Below, piece by piece: positions 1 to 14,234 of a stretch of DNA of 64,000 nt (position 1 is the stretch's first letter; every line of letters starts with the position of its first letter). This DNA is from Ifrita kowaldi (Eukaryota; Chordata; Aves; Passeriformes; Cinclosomatidae). A program made the translations under genes and the position numbers. Where the stretch lies: positions 1,278,145-1,342,144 of the forward strand of contig VZRS01014884.1 of assembly GCA_013398055.1 (NCBI GenBank), read 5' to 3'. A model generated the notes under the pieces. That model was not told the DNA's origin. It searched no databases and worked only from the letters and a program-made list of their open reading frames with translations.

Positions 1-698
1 GTGTGGATCCAGTTCTTTCTTCCGCTCTCACACACAGAGGCTCTGGACCAGCGTAACTCCATTAATTTGAGTTCATGGTGGTCTCATCCAGGCTTGGGGA
101 TGCAAGGTCTGCTGCCCTGCCTGGCCTCACACCATGGAGCGGGTCCTTAATGTCATTATTTAGCTGTATGGATACAGCCAGAGAGAGGAGAAACAAGTTC
201 ACCTGCAAGGAGCGCTTGGTGAATCCCATTTCACTGCTGGTTGCAAATTTCTGGTGACTGCCACCAATATTTCCAAGATGGTTAATTCTGTAACAGACAG
301 GTGGGAAACAGCAGAAGTCCACGAGCTAAACCTCCATTAGGACCCAGATTTTGCCAAATTAGCAGCTCAAGTGGCATCACTGTAATATGTGTGGGATTAT
401 AAGGCTCTAACAGCTGAGCTGCTGCTGTGGCCGCGTCAGGTTTGCATGGTAATAGGGTCAGCCAGACACAAAAACTGACCACAGCAGCAAAAGCTTTCCA
501 GTTTTTCAGTCCAAGCTGCCAAGGTGAAAGGAGAACACTCGTGGGAAACCTCAGGTGTCCAGGCACTGTGTGACTTGGCAGGATGATAGCCTGGGAGGCG
601 CATTGCTCCATTCAAACCCAACATGAGATTTTGGGTTTTAACCAGATTTGTTGACTTTCTGACTGGGCACTTTTGGGGGTGACCTTCCTACACGCTGC

Positions 699-716
699 TC
701 TCTCTCTCTCTCTCTC
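699..716. repeat. (TC)n microsatellite
   Basis: Nine uninterrupted TC units. Confidence 0.95.
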
Positions 717-3621
717 CAACAGCCATAGGGGAAACCTAACCTGCCTGGGACAACATCAGCACTAGTCTTTATCCCAAGAACAGGAGATCAGATGCTGCTC
801 AGGCTATCACAAGTGTGCATACAAGCACCTCACCAGCCTGCCTGAGCTCCCATGTTTCTGAGTGGCAGTAGGATTTCTGGCAAGGCTGGTTGATGCAGGA
901 CGTGCTCTGGCTCCACTATTTGTGATTCCTTGAGAAAGGAGCCAGGCCAATCTAACCTGCCCCCTGGCTGGGACATCGGGCAGTTTTCTGTATCCTTTGG
1001 ATGCAAACTTAATGTGCAAAGTTCTTTGTGCTCTCCCGGGTCTCACAGGAGGTTTTGAGGAGAGGTGTTTGCACTGTTATCATTTTCCTGTGTTGTCTTT
1101 TAGGCAAGAACATAAGAAAAGTCTCACTAGCTCAGTGCAATGATCCCTCCTGTCCCCAGCAGTGACTGCAGGAGATGGCATTTTGAGTTGGCTTGTGGGC
1201 AGGGACCACCACCTGCTGCCCATTCTCCTGGCATTCCCTAAGCACCTACAGCTGTCATCTTGGGGCACTGGAGGGCACATCCATAGGGAATCAGAGCCTT
1301 TTAGAAGTAGCAACAACTTTTACAATTGGGACAAGTGTTGTAGCCCTCCGGCCTGGTCCCTGTAAAGCACATGTCACTTTACACTGACTGCTTTGTGCTT
1401 TGATTGGACCCCATCCTTTCCAAAAAGCCTGGCTTTGAAGATTCCCATGAAGGAAACCAGTGGCATCTCCTGCTAAGCTCTTCCAAAGATTATTTATCTT
1501 CACCACTAGCATTTTTTATCATATTTTCAGTCTGAATTATTTTCCTGTGTGAGCTTCTGACTTCAGAAAGCCATCATGCTTTCCCTCACTGAACTGGGGC
1601 AGTCTCTGCCATCACAGACTTTCTCCATGTGAAGACACAGCTTTTGCCTAAAACCTCCTCCACCAAACTCAATAGACAAATAGTGTTTCCTTCGCAAAAC
1701 ACCTTTCTTGCCCAAGATCAGGTCACTCTTGCAGCTTCTCTATGCATTTTGTCTACCTCCTCCTCCTCCTCTCTTCTCAGACCTGATCTGCTTCTCACCA
1801 CCAATGAGTGCAGAAGCAAAGAGACATCATGGTGCTCTGGGTTCAAGCATGACCTGTCCTCTCCTTCCGGTCTCCATTCCACACCTCCACCTTGCTTGCA
1901 GGGCAGATTTGACACCAGTGCAACTACAAGGAAGCCAGAGCTGCCTGCAAGCATGGAGGAGAATCACAGATCTCTCTGAAAAATGGATGGAGGTACTCCT
2001 CTCATCTTCTTGGGTGACTACAGGGATGGGAGATGAGAATATAAGCAGATTTTTTTTTCTCTTTTTAAAAAATCATCTGTCTTTTTTTCAAAAGCAAGGT
2101 ATTGTCAAAAGTTGTTTGCTTTACCAAAGTTCTTTGTCTGTGGTGAATTCTTTTACCATATAGGTTTCCAGAAATCCATTTTGAATCAATTCATCAATAT
2201 AAGCAATAGCTGCACTGGAACTGTACCCATGCTTTAAGCAAAAACTGATCTTAAAGGTCTCAACAGTTTTTATTTTCTCAGAAGAACAGCTTTCATTGGG
2301 CAAGGACTATCCAAAGCAGCCTTTTAAGCAGTATAATAACATGCCAATTAAGATACCAGTGATAAATGCCACAGACAATCTTACAAAACTTGGGAGAAAA
2401 CAGAATTTGCTGAACTGGAACCAATTTTGCAATTCTGAGGTTCTTCACAGTGTTTCCTGAGTGCTGCCCTTCTGCTCCCTCTGGGCAGCTCACCTTCAGC
2501 TGTGTGTGGTCATTGTCCTCAGAGCTGCTCTGCAACGCTGCAATCCAACACCATCATTGCAATGACTACAATGCATGCTGCCAGTTTTTTACACACTTGG
2601 TCCACGTCCCCCCACATGTCACAGAGCAAAAGTAGTTTCTGCACCCCTCTGGCCACCTGCAGAGCATTGTCACTGCACAGCTGCTGAGCCGGTCTCTTCC
2701 CTGGTAATCTCCCTTCGGCAGAGACTTAAATTTCTTGCTGGTATTGGAGGACACTGATGTGGTAAGAAGTGTTTTCCTTTATTCCTTTCAAAGTCATCCT
2801 TTCTATATTAATATTAGCAGTACATGAGTTTTCTAGTTGTTGGGTCAAGGGGGAAATTCTTCATTTCTGCTTGGGGTACGTCTCCTGCTGAGGGAAAATG
2901 TTGCTGCTTCTACCATCTTAATTTTGTCCTTTCACACGGCTGCATTAGGTATTCTCTGCCTTCCTCTGCTCGCTTATTAACGGAGGAGTTTATGGCAGTA
3001 TCTCATGCCACTTCTCTGCAAATGTTATACCCGAGAGAGCATCTCCTTTAACTCTCACCAGCAAGCCAGCAGCTCAATAAAGACACTTCACATTTTCATG
3101 CTGTTACTAGATAAAGTAACTGCCATCATTTCCTATTCATAGTGGTTGCCTGGTGCCCAAATTACCATGAAGACCTATTGCTTTCAATTGCCAGCCTAAC
3201 AGTGCCCACCGGAGACTTCTGCTGCCCCAGGCCACACCGGCTGGGTGGATGGACCGTATCTGCCTCAGTTGCCTTGCGTTGGAGAGAAAAAGCTCCTGGA
3301 AACAGAAGTGATGGATGGAGAAGGCTCCTTTTCCTGCCGACAGCATGAGCAGTGGCTTGTTCAGAGGCAGCTTCTAACTCTGAGTAGGTTTTAAGGGATG
3401 AGAGCTTTTCCGTGGCTGGGAGGCCTGCCTGAGAGGTTATCTCTGGCCCCTCTCTTTGCTCCCAGGGCTGTGCTGAGCCGGGGGAAGTGGCAGACGCAAC
3501 GCAGGCTGGCGGCAGCACAGCTGCCGCCCTTTAATCTCCTCGGTGTGCTCTCAGCTCCAGGGCTGGCGTGTAATCAGGATGCTGGGGGCCTCCCTAGGAG
3601 CCTGCCAGAGTCCCAGTGGGC

Positions 3622-3637
3622 TTTTTTTTTTTTTTTT
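3622..3637. repeat. Poly(T) run
   Basis: Sixteen T bases in a row with no retroelement recognised next to them. Confidence 0.95.
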
Positions 3638-5217
3638 CAGTCTAACTGCTTAAAAACAGACACAGAGACACATGCACAGGTATGTGCACAGGACAGACAG
3701 GTAGCAGGAAGGAGAGAGACTTACTGTGCTCATGTCAAAAGGGGAGAAGCTTTTTGAGGCTGCAGAGGAGCCCTGATGAACCAGGTACTGCTGCTCCCGA
3801 CTCCCCCACCAAGGAGGAGGGCACGGAGAAAAAGATGTGGTGGGCGGTATCTGAACAACTCAGCAAGGAGAATGAAATTCCTGCTTTTCTGGGTCACAAG
3901 AATGATAAATTATTCAGGCTGGGAATGTTCGGACAAGTGTCTAAATTTCAGACCCCTTTTCTAAATTTCAAACGCTTTTTCATGTGACTCGCTGGGACAG
4001 ATTACAGCAGTACCTTCCCTTGTGGTCCTGGTGAGACCAGGGGCCACCTTCACTGTCTGAGGGTCTCACCAGCTCCTGCCATCTAAAGGCTCGCAGATCC
4101 CACTGGTGACCACTGGCCAAGAGGCACACGTAGCCTTTCCAAATCTGTGTTTAGTCGTTTGAAAAATGTGCCTGCCAAAGGCAGTGTTTCCGAGGCATTG
4201 CTGCAGAGCTCAATTAGGTAATGGCACAGGCACAGGGGAGCGATGAGGACGAGAGGCAGCACTCAGTGCCAAGCGCTAAGATGATTGCCATGTCCCAGCC
4301 TATCACCAGGGGCGCCCATCCCACGAGCTGCACCCAGCAACAACCTGCTTGGAACGTGTCCTTCCACATCTGCACAAGTACCAAAGGCATCCTGGCAGCT
4401 GGTGGCATTTTTCCAGCCTACATATAGCTTAGGCTGAGCCCACACAGGTCAGAGACGGTGCAGAGACTAGTGTGCCCAGAAGCTGCACACAAAAAAAGAT
4501 GCTGAAGAGGAAGGGCCTCACCTGGAGGACCAGATCCTCTTTCTGAGCTCACATGCGGCGCTCCCATGACACCAGTGGCATTTGTAGACAGGTATCTGAT
4601 GGCAAAACTTCCCTCTTAGACTATTTATTTCACCCTCAGGATAATCTCAGGAGGAAAAAACCGAGGTGGCCCCGCTCAGTTTCAGTCTTCCCTGAAACAA
4701 GTTCTGGGGCTGTCCCTCAGCTGAATATACCCTTGTGATTATGCTGATGTCGGCAGAGATGAAGCAGACCAAAGATTGCCATCACCAGGTGCCCAGGGCA
4801 GTGAAAGCCACCCAGCTCCCTTTGGGCTACATTCTGCTGGGACTGTGTCTCCCTGTGCCCCTGGATTAGCATCTCGCAAGCCAGACACAGGCTGAGGTGC
4901 CCAGGATCCACATCACACAACCCATCTGGCCTTGGATAACGTGACAAATACCATGGCAAGAAATGCAGGGGAGGGTTGTCCAACCATGATCTCTTTTTAC
5001 CTCTTCTTTGCACCCCAGGCAGAAGCGCAATGCTGAGCTGTGCTTTAAACGTGGCTGGAGTCATGGACAGGGCAGAGGATGTTGGTAAAGCAGTGGCGAG
5101 GGGCAGAAGGTGAGAGTTAGGGGGGCAGGAGATGTGCCTATAAATAATTCACTTTCCTTGTGTGGTAGAAGGAGATATATCTGGAGTTATTAACCTTGGT
5201 TATAAACCCTTAATTCA

Positions 5218-6000
5218 CTATTTCCTTGGAGCAAGACAGCACAACTTCCCTTCGTGCTGGTGGGCATGTCTCCCAGAGTCCCTCTGGGCAGGTAATTCCT
5301 CACCAGTATAGGCTTTCAACGGTGCTTGAAGTAAATTTAAAATATGTAGCACTGGAAATGACAACAACCAAATGAATACTTGCAGCCACACCACATCCTT
5401 GGTTTCCCTGGGGAGAGCAGCTTCAATACTGACAGTGTTGCCTGTTTTGGGGCACAGCCACATGACAGACCTTATTGCTTTTCTTCCTGTGTTTGTAAAT
5501 TTAACTAAATTAATTTGATTTATATACCAAATAAATAGGTGCTTCTGTCCCCTGCTCTCAGACACAATTGTCAACTGGACTGCTCCTGCAGCCACCTCTC
5601 CACCAATAATAACAATATCTTTCAGTGGAAAATAATAATTTAAAGGGGAAATAGTCCTAATTGCATAATGTCTTGATGGTGGCTCTGTTTTCAGAGAATA
5701 ACTAATGTTTTTCACTACAAGATCAGTTATCATCTCTGGGGATACAACCACCTCCTGCCTGGAATGCTTTTCATGCTGGAGGACACGAACCAAAACCAAG
5801 AGCAATATTGTCAGCGCAAATCCCAGCTGACACCACGCGTTCCTGGCTGTGATACAGCCAGCTCCCAAGGGGCCAGCAGAGCCTGACCTCGGGCAGCCAG
5901 CAGAGACCCAGGCTGAAAGCTTCCGGCCTGGGATATAGCTCTGCTGCATTCTGCTGGAGGGAGAATTCCCGGAGCCTGCTCTCCAAGGTTTTTCCAGCAA
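5218..6000 (-). other. Unassigned 260-codon ORF
   Basis: This single open frame is the longest in the intergenic half. The predicted product has a hydrophobic segment near residues 59-73 (LGFALTILLLVLVRV) and a second near 205-225 (LQVFIWLLSFPVLHILNLL), with possible glycosylation sites between them. I recognise no family or motif. No TATA box, splice signal or poly(A) signal supports a transcript. It may be a chance ORF in stop-poor sequence, a decayed coding exon, or a lineage-specific gene. Confidence 0.25.
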
Positions 6001-9000
6001 AGCGACTACTTCGAGTTAAATGTCTTGATGTGGAAACATCCCTCTGCTGGCAGTAACAGCGGAGGGAGCCTTCCCAGCGTGATTTGTGTGCAGCAGCACT
6101 GGGACTAAAACTGCCTGCGTTGCTCCTCGTGGCACACCACACTCGGGCAGTAATTCAAGGCCTGATTTCCTTTCCTTGGGGGCTCAGTGTTTCAGATGCT
6201 TTTCGACGTTTTTTACCAGAAGTCTGAGCCCTTGGTAAAACTGAGCATCCAGATGGCTCAACACAAAACCCTAAAGCAAGTTATCAAGACCATCCTGACT
6301 ATGTCTTGACCTATTACTAGAAAATCAACAGCTCCTGCAGATCTCTTGCCAGTAATTAGCTGGTGGACAGCAAACTGCTCCTCCTCAGGCCCTTCCACCA
6401 CTGCCACTTTCCCACTGAGCTGTCGCCCTCAATCAAGGAAAGCCCCAGTGAGCAGATGAGCCCTGACCTCTGGCCTTGAGGCCACCATGCTCCGGCTCAG
6501 GGGGTCTCAGGAGGCTTCCTCCCAGAATGCACACTGGTTTACATTTTAAATGGCAATTTAGGAACAATGATACAGCTAACACTGAAAACGCGACTTGTTT
6601 GAGAGCAATCCCTGTCACACAGCATAACAATGGCATGCCTCAGGGTTTGCCTTGGTTTTTTTTTTTTTAATGTAAAGCTATCAAATGATCACCTGACTCT
6701 CATGGTGTTATTTCACCTCTCCATATGAAGCAAGCCCATCAGACACACTTTTCTTAATTACTCAGCAATCCCACTGAGATTCATTTATCTCCGGGGTTGA
6801 AATATGCCAGGCATTTAATGTACAAACAAAACGATTGCATTAAAAGTTTGCCAGAAGGAGTATCAACCTTTTATGGGTGTAAACTTCCCTGTTTGAATGA
6901 TTCAGAAAGGTGGCTGTGACATATTCAGTTTAATTATTTCTTTCAATGGCTTTAGAAATGTCTTCTCTACTATCTACAAGCAGTGTACATCTCAATTATA
7001 TATGACATGTTTATTTTTAAGCAAAAGAAAATCAATAAAGAGACTCCACTTTTTATTTAATGTCACTGCTGGATGGCTGCACACAACCAAAAACCCCACG
7101 AATATAAGTTGAATCATAAAAATCCAAACAGCTACTTAACAGAGCATAAAAAATAGGTGCCAAGCCCTTGTTTTTTGGAATTAGGTTATAAACCATGCCC
7201 CTGCATCTGAAATGCGAAGTAGCGGAGCTGGAGGACAAGGCATGAAGCAGCATCTTCACCCCTCTGCCTCCTGGCATGGTGGCTTTGAATCAAAGTCCAA
7301 GAGGACTCATCTTGCCTCGGAGAACACCTACCAGCTGTCCTGGCCCATGGCCCATCATAGGAAAGAAGGAGCTGGGACAAATTGCAGTCTGAAAGGTCAG
7401 ATTGGGAATTTTTTTCCTTGCATTTTTATTTTTCAATTTTTTTAATCCCAATATCACTTGGCCCCTGATCCAGCATGCAGCCCCGGGGTTGCCACCTGGT
7501 GTCCATTTCTGCTGTGCCTGCTGAGAGTGAGATGTCCCAATGCACAAGAACAAGTGAGACAAAGTCATGACAGAGGACCTCACCCCTCTGGTGATCTTGG
7601 CTCCGAAATCCACTTCCTTTTAGCAAAGAAAATAAACACATTTTTGTTCCTCCAAAACACCACTGGAGGAGGCTTGACTGCCCTGTGTCACTTCGCCCTT
7701 TGGTCCCTGGCCGAGCCTGCTTGGGGCTGAAGCCATGCAGCAGGAGGGCAGAGGTGTGGGCTTGGGGACAGCATGGTCACATCCCTACAGGAAGATGGGG
7801 CACAGAGCGAGTCTGGGTGCTCCAGGGTGAGGTAGGGGTGGGAGGCACCCGTGGCACCCTAATCTCACCTGCAGGAGAACTCAGACCACACATGGGTGTC
7901 CTCAAGCCCCCGGGGAAATCCAACCTTTCCCAGCCTGTGCATGTTTCACTATCACAGTCCCGTTCATCCCCTACTGCCAGTCTTGGAGTGGTGATTTCTT
8001 GCCTCCTGTGGCTTGTCTGGGTGTGGCCACATCCATGGGTAAGATGGACTTCTCTACCTCAAAGGCTAGGGCAAGGAAAGTGGGGGAGGAGGAACAGAGC
8101 ATCCAGATTAATTCACACTCAGCAGCTGTTGCTAGTATTACTGGTTTCCATCATGAGAAAGGCAAGCAAAGAAAAGAATTTAAATGGCTTTTTCTTCTTG
8201 TACATCTGATTTTTCCACTGTTTGCAGTTCCTACCAACTAGTATCTCCTAAAGAAGAGACAGTCCTTCTAGACAGTTTTCCAAGACTTTGTTATTAATGC
8301 AATGGGAGCCCTGATGGGTGTTGATTTGTGTTAGAGTGTCAGTCTCATTTGCGGGTAACCTGGGACAGATGCACTCCGCTTCACTTTGCTGGGCTGTAGC
8401 ACAGTCAGATCTGTTCCAGATGCGCACTTTGTTACCAGCAGAGGTACCCTCAGGGCACTACATCAGTTTGCAGGTACTTAGTCACTGCTGCCTCTTAACC
8501 CTCTGACCACCAGGATATTTGCATTTTGTAAGATAAATAAACTGTATTTGGTGGCTGACTGGGGTAAATAGCAATTTTTTTGGCTAGTGGACCCTAGTTA
8601 ACCAGGTCTGAGTAAGGCAGACGCACATATCCTGGTAATATTGTCATTGCACATTGATATTCCAGCTGAGGATCCCGGAGATCTTTATGTGACAGTGCAG
8701 GGGACAGGACAGGGGGTGGGTCAACAGTGAGTGTGAGAGTGTCCCTTTGCAGATGGACACAGGGGAAGAGTGACCCACTGCTGCCTACAGCAGAAGTCTG
8801 GGCAGGGCCTGGAAGCTTCCCTAATTTCAGTGCTCTACTCCCGTTTCCAGCTCCAGCCTTCTGCTGCTTCCTAGAGTCAGAAGTAAATGGGGAATCCATT
8901 AGCTCATTTTCCCCTGACACCAGAGCACCACAAAACCCCACTGGTCTCCAGGACACTGAAATGATGCTGTGGGCCTTCTGCAGGGCCTGAACCCTTTGAC

Positions 9001-9769
9001 CACGCACTCACTCTTCAACCACAACACCACCCCTGCTGCTGGCAGAGAGGGAGAGGGGCATTTGCGGGGAAGGAGGCAAAATAAAAGGAAATGAAGCAGG
9101 GTAAGAAAGAAGCTAAGGCTTACACGACTAGATCTGCTAGACTGGAGAAGAAAATTGTCCCTGATGTTTTCCAGTGAAAAACAGCTTTTGCACTCAATAC
9201 ACATTTTCAAGAACATGATTATTTTGATTTATTTATATTTTTAATTATTTTAATGATTTTTCATTATCTGAAAAGTTTTGATTGCCAAGAAAGTCCCAAA
9301 TGTTTCTGTTTTGTAACCTATGGGTTTCTCATGGAGAAACTTGAAAAAACATCAGCACAGACAAGAAAAGTCCCTCATTCCAAGGGGAAAAAAAGACCCC
9401 CATCAGCTCTGGCTGGAGCCTAGAATCAACCCTGTGGACAGAACCCAGGAACAATTTCCTCTCCTATTTGCTCAATTCAGTGTCAAGAAAAACTTCTCCT
9501 TTGTTTAGGGCTGCAGAGCAGGCTTCCTCCTGCACCCTCACAAGAGGGAGTGGGTGTTATAGCTTGTAGAAAGGGAAGAGGTGATGACACCGTGTCCTAT
9601 GTCAAGGTCAGTCTTCTTCTAGACACTTACAGAAAATATTGAGAGAGGAGAGAAGTGGAACGCCCTTGTAGCAGCTTTCAACTCATTTTTCTGCTTCAAT
9701 CACATTTCGACGGGAGTTGGGTCAGGAAAAGCCCAGAAGAGAGAGACAGCAAAAACTGGGATCTGTAGC
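6001..9769. other. Intergenic, no gene recognised
   Basis: Open frames up to 174 codons (7685-8209, plus strand) occur in GC-richer sequence but show no motif, domain or splice context. I see no repeats or RNA genes. Confidence 0.65.
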
Positions 9770-9920
9770 AAATGCTAACAAGAGAGCGTGTTAAGAGGGT
9801 TTAAATGGACTGCTTACACACAAAGCGTTTTAAATCCGATGGTAAATGGCAACTATTTTCCTTTGTGCCGTATTATTAAATCGTGTCGGATTAATCCGAC
9901 ATTAAGTGGCATTTCTGTCT
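9770..9920. promoter_or_regulatory. Candidate regulatory element with a 16-bp palindrome
   Basis: The stretch holds several CpGs in a CpG-poor neighbourhood. It has a perfect palindrome GTCGGATTAATCCGAC (9885-9900) made of two inverted TAATCC sites, the preferred core of K50 homeodomain factors such as OTX/PITX. A 19-bp imperfect repeat starts with AATCCGA at 9833 and again at 9893. It looks like a conserved non-coding element, but conservation cannot be tested here. Confidence 0.35.
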
Positions 9921-12900
9921 CTCCCCTCTGCCACACAGATGCATCATCCCCATGGAACACTGTGTTTCACTTGTGCCTCAACCAGCAGCGTGGGACCAGC
10001 TTCTGTTTGCCGAGGTAAGAAGTGGTTTCCTCTTCCCTACTGCTCTCATAGACTGTTTTCCTAGATATTATATGGGAAAAAAAGAAGTCCGCAAAATGGG
10101 GATGTTGACTGCTCGGATTCAGCATGGCTGCTTCTGTTCTTCCTACTCAAAATCTGACTATCTTGGAGAAATCTTCTGCTCGTGAAGATTGCATTGTGCT
10201 GTCACCAGACAAAATTGTGATGTCCCACCTTGGAGAAGACAACAAATAAGAGATGACCCTCCGGGACACATTTTCTCAGGCGCTCTGGGATGTCTTGGTA
10301 TATAAGGAATGATGGGCCTCAGCTGCACATAGAAACAAACAAATCCTTTAAGAAAGTTCAATTTTATTACAGCCACACTGAAGAGTGAAAGGAAGAGCCC
10401 TGAGAGCTGTGTTGCTCCTTTGAAAGTGGCCCTAGGACTGTAAACCAAAAGTCATGGATTCTTTGCAAGATTTTCCACTGATCTCAGTCATTTGGACAAC
10501 TTTCAATTATTCTGTTCTGGACCTCAAAGCTGCACTTAAAATAATAATAAAAAAAGAAAGTTAAAATAGCAGCAATTCCTGGAAATTCTCCTGAGCTTTC
10601 TGGTACGGTCCTAGTAACATGTCTCAGGAAGCAGAGAATGACTGCATAAAGCATTTGACATTGATTGAATATATAGATTGGCAGTGTCTCAACCCCTGTT
10701 TTAATCTTTCCATTACCTATGATATTTTTTTACAGAGAAAGTCTTATTATTTAGAAAACAATTTCTTGCAGCCTTCAAATAGACGAGAAGCTGCAGCATC
10801 TTAATGGAAGGTAAATTACTGGTGCTTTCACAGCCAGAGCCATTCCCTGGCCTGATGGAAAGGTTAACCATTTAGCACCTCCTCTGTCTGAACACCACTC
10901 TCCATGAACGCGAGTCTAGCAGAATTTGTCACAGTGCATTCCGTAGTGGGAAAAGCGTCTCCACATTTGCCATGAGGGGTAGTTATTTCATGCCAATGGG
11001 GACTAAATTTTTAACAGTGGGGAAATCCCATATGGGGAGAGCATCTGGCAGGAGAACAACTCACAGGGAGCCAATGGCCCCAGTCCATGTGACTGCCACC
11101 CCTGCCAGCTGACCACACAAATTCAGGTGATCTGTCCCCACCTCCCTCCCTTGAAGCAAATGAGCAATCACACTTGAGTGCCAAAATCGGATTCCAGCCG
11201 AGGTGTCTAGGTGGGGAAGGCAATTCCTTTAATCCATTAAGCTACTTTAGTTCCCCATCTTTATCTGAAATTCACAGACAGAAAGTGTCACTGGGAACTT
11301 GATGGACTTAACTACTTAATGCAATCAGCATTTCTGGGTGCAAATTGGGGTTTCTTGGTTACCTTGCTTAAAAGGGAAACAGCCAAAAAAAGAGAAAAAG
11401 GCTCTTTTACAACACTATGTTGGAGGCACCATTTTGGAACCAAATCCTCGTCAGACAATCTGTGCAGGTCAAAAAAGTATCTCAGCATAGGATGGAGAGG
11501 ACAGGGTGGTGTGGGGTGTTTAGTCTGAAAATGACTGCAAGCCTGAAAGTCTGTCTGTTTTTAAAAGCCAATCAAATTCAACACAAATGCTAAAAAACGT
11601 GGAGCTGGTTAAATTCATCAGACTGCCAGCAGACACCGTGTGACATGTTGATTTTCCTGTCTCTGCCTGTTACTTGGTAAACCACAGAGGCTTCCTACAC
11701 CTCCACCCTGAATCCAGCTGTCACAGATCCAATATCAAGGATGCACCAGCATTGCAGCACTTGGATGACTGCGAGCAGCACTATACATAATGAAAGTCAC
11801 TTTTGGCATCAGGCTTTTAAAGCTTCCCCCAGCTCTTATTTGTGCTTAGATTTTGGCATGGGGGAACTCTTCTGGCAAGAGGGAATGCTAAAACTCACCT
11901 CTAGCTCTTCCTGTGGGTAGGCAGCAGGTGTGAGGCTCAGGCAACCCCTCCCTCCATCCTGTGCCCTTGTGCTGTCTCAGCCCAAAATTTCCACACGGAA
12001 GCCACAGAGGGACTAAGGAGAATTTGGGAAAGGATGAGGAGCTGGCACTGAATGGAGCAGGGGGGAGGCTCTCAGCTGAATGTACCCTGACCCCAGGGCT
12101 GAGCCTGGGGATGCCTCTTTCCCACCCCAGGCCCCTGCTCAAAGGCATCTCAAAACCTTGACCCAATGTTCCAAAGCCCCCCCTTTCCCACCCCCACCAC
12201 ACCAGTCAGCTTGATACAAAACTTAAAATGCTTCATTATCCTTCACGAGGTTATTAAAGGCAATAAAGTGGGGGACACTGGGAGGGGAAGGTTACTTCCA
12301 GTGCCACTAAAGCAGGGAGAGGTGTAACAGCTGAACAACGTGCCCTCTTATCAGGCTTTGAAAGTCAAAGGCAGGGGCACCCGGAAGATTTGTTGCTATG
12401 GCTTTGTAATCCACTCAGGCATTTTATTCCATGAAGAGTCCATTCTACATTTTGCTCTGACACCCTGACCATGTGCCAGGGCTCCCCATTTACTCTCTTC
12501 ACTCCCGGGATCAGGAGATGGCTGCTCCTTGGTAGCTTCACCTTTGTCTGTGTTTTACTGGGGAACAGAATTCTGCCTCTATGTCCACCACGTCCATTTC
12601 CAAACAGCGGTCATTACCCAGAGTTTCCCTTCATCCATCTCTACTTACTTCTTCTTCCATACACTCTCAGTCCTGGGGCTTTTTTCCTACTATATTTTCC
12701 CTCTCATTCTTTTTCCTCTGGAAATTGACAATTTCTGAAGTTTCTGGCTCCTCTCTCACCCTTGGGTCAGGTCTTTGTTCTTCCCTGGGTGACAATTGCC
12801 AGCCTAGGACATAGCAGAGGAGACAGGACAGTGGTGCCCTGGGGAAGAGACCACAACCACTTGGAGAACAATTTCCTATTTGTGCAGCCCTGAGTCCAGC

Positions 12901-14180
12901 CCCAGATCTGAGGACAGCACAGCTCTCCCTGAGTTTCTCTCATCATCCTTACGGGGGTCTCCAGCTGTTTCCAAACCTCGTGGCTGTTACAGTCAATCTC
13001 CCCAAAACTGAGACGCGCCACAGTTTAGAGGAGGTTCATTCCACATCCCATCCCTGGGGGTGCAGGGCACTGCTGACTGATGGTTAATGGCAACAGCCAC
13101 GTCAGTGAGAACCAGGAGTAAATTGAAGACCCCCCTGAAAACACGGGAAACAGATGTTCAGAAGGCTCACACTCCCCATCATTAACTTCAGAATGTAAAT
13201 GCCTGATAATTCCTCATTTTATTGCCCAGCCTCATGCTCAGTGTCAGGGGATCCTGCAGAGATGCTTTGTACATCAGCTCTGAAGGTCACAGCAGCTGTG
13301 GGAGCATACCCAAACAGGAGAGGGGAGAGCAAGCACGGGACCACTGTTGCAGCGGTTGGGCTGCGGTTGGAAACAAAAGAGTATTTTGAGCAGCTGAGAA
13401 AATGAAATATCAGGGTCTCACAGCAAAGAGGGAAAGGGGGAGACCTGTCCTGAACAAACAGGACTACTGGAGTTGAAGATTATCCTTAGCTGGATTCCTG
13501 ATCATGGTGTTCAGATTTTTACCAGTAAAAAAACACAGCATTTCTTCACTTAAAAAGATTCTTGTGAAAGACAATTCCCTGAATTCAACGTGACTTTGTT
13601 GGGAGCTAGATCTGTCCTGGAAAGCAAATTATTTTTCACTGTGTAGATTTTGACTACCTGATGAATAGAAATTTAACAATATCTGCTCTATAATTTTCTA
13701 ACTCTCGCACTTCTTTTTTCAGTTATTTGTTCGTACTCTTGTCACTTGCCGTTCCTTTTCATCTTTCCTTCCCTCTCTTCCCAAGCACTGTCCCTGTTCA
13801 GACCCAGCTGATGATGGTTAGGACCACAGGTTAGGATGTGGTGGTGAGCTGGGAGGGGATGAGGCTTTGCACTCTCTGACCTTGCCACTTGGACCTCTGC
13901 GCTGAAGCTCACGCTCACCTGGGATTTAAATCCCTCTGTACAGAAGGGATCCTGCAGGAATAACACTCATAAGGAGATTTTACTGAGGACATCACATGGA
14001 CAAGTTTGTGGTGTTGTGTCTAGAAGGTTGCTGCGCTTACTGCAGCAGCTCAGCTGGCCTCCACTGCAGAAAAAGGGACCTGGTATTGCTCATGGAAGGA
14101 GGAGCAATGGAAAGCAAGAGCCTGGAAGACACAGGACATGGAATGGGTCCCACAACCCACAACGTGAAGGAGTGGCTTAC

Positions 14181-14234
14181 TGGACCTTGATGCACAGTGG
14201 GGAGCACTGGACCTTGATGCACAGCAGGGAGCAG
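14181..14234. repeat. 27-bp unit tandem duplication
   Basis: TGGACCTTGATGCACAG followed by a short GGGAGCA-containing end occurs twice head to tail, with about three differences. It creates a small repeated peptide in the overlapping minus-strand open frame, which is not a gene. Confidence 0.9.

Larger units (their letters stand above)
1..5217. other. Intergenic, no gene recognised
   Basis: Only short scattered open frames lie on both strands, none with a recognisable domain. The simple repeats at 699 and 3622 are the only clear features. Confidence 0.7.

Noticed and set aside
1629..2163. Overlapping 116- and 151-codon plus-strand frames
   Set aside because: Two frames overlap, both low in motif content, and no family is recognised. 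They are probably chance.
7685..8209. 174-codon plus-strand open frame
   Set aside because: It has a Trp/Gly/Pro-rich translation of GC-rich non-coding type, with no domain, promoter or splice context.
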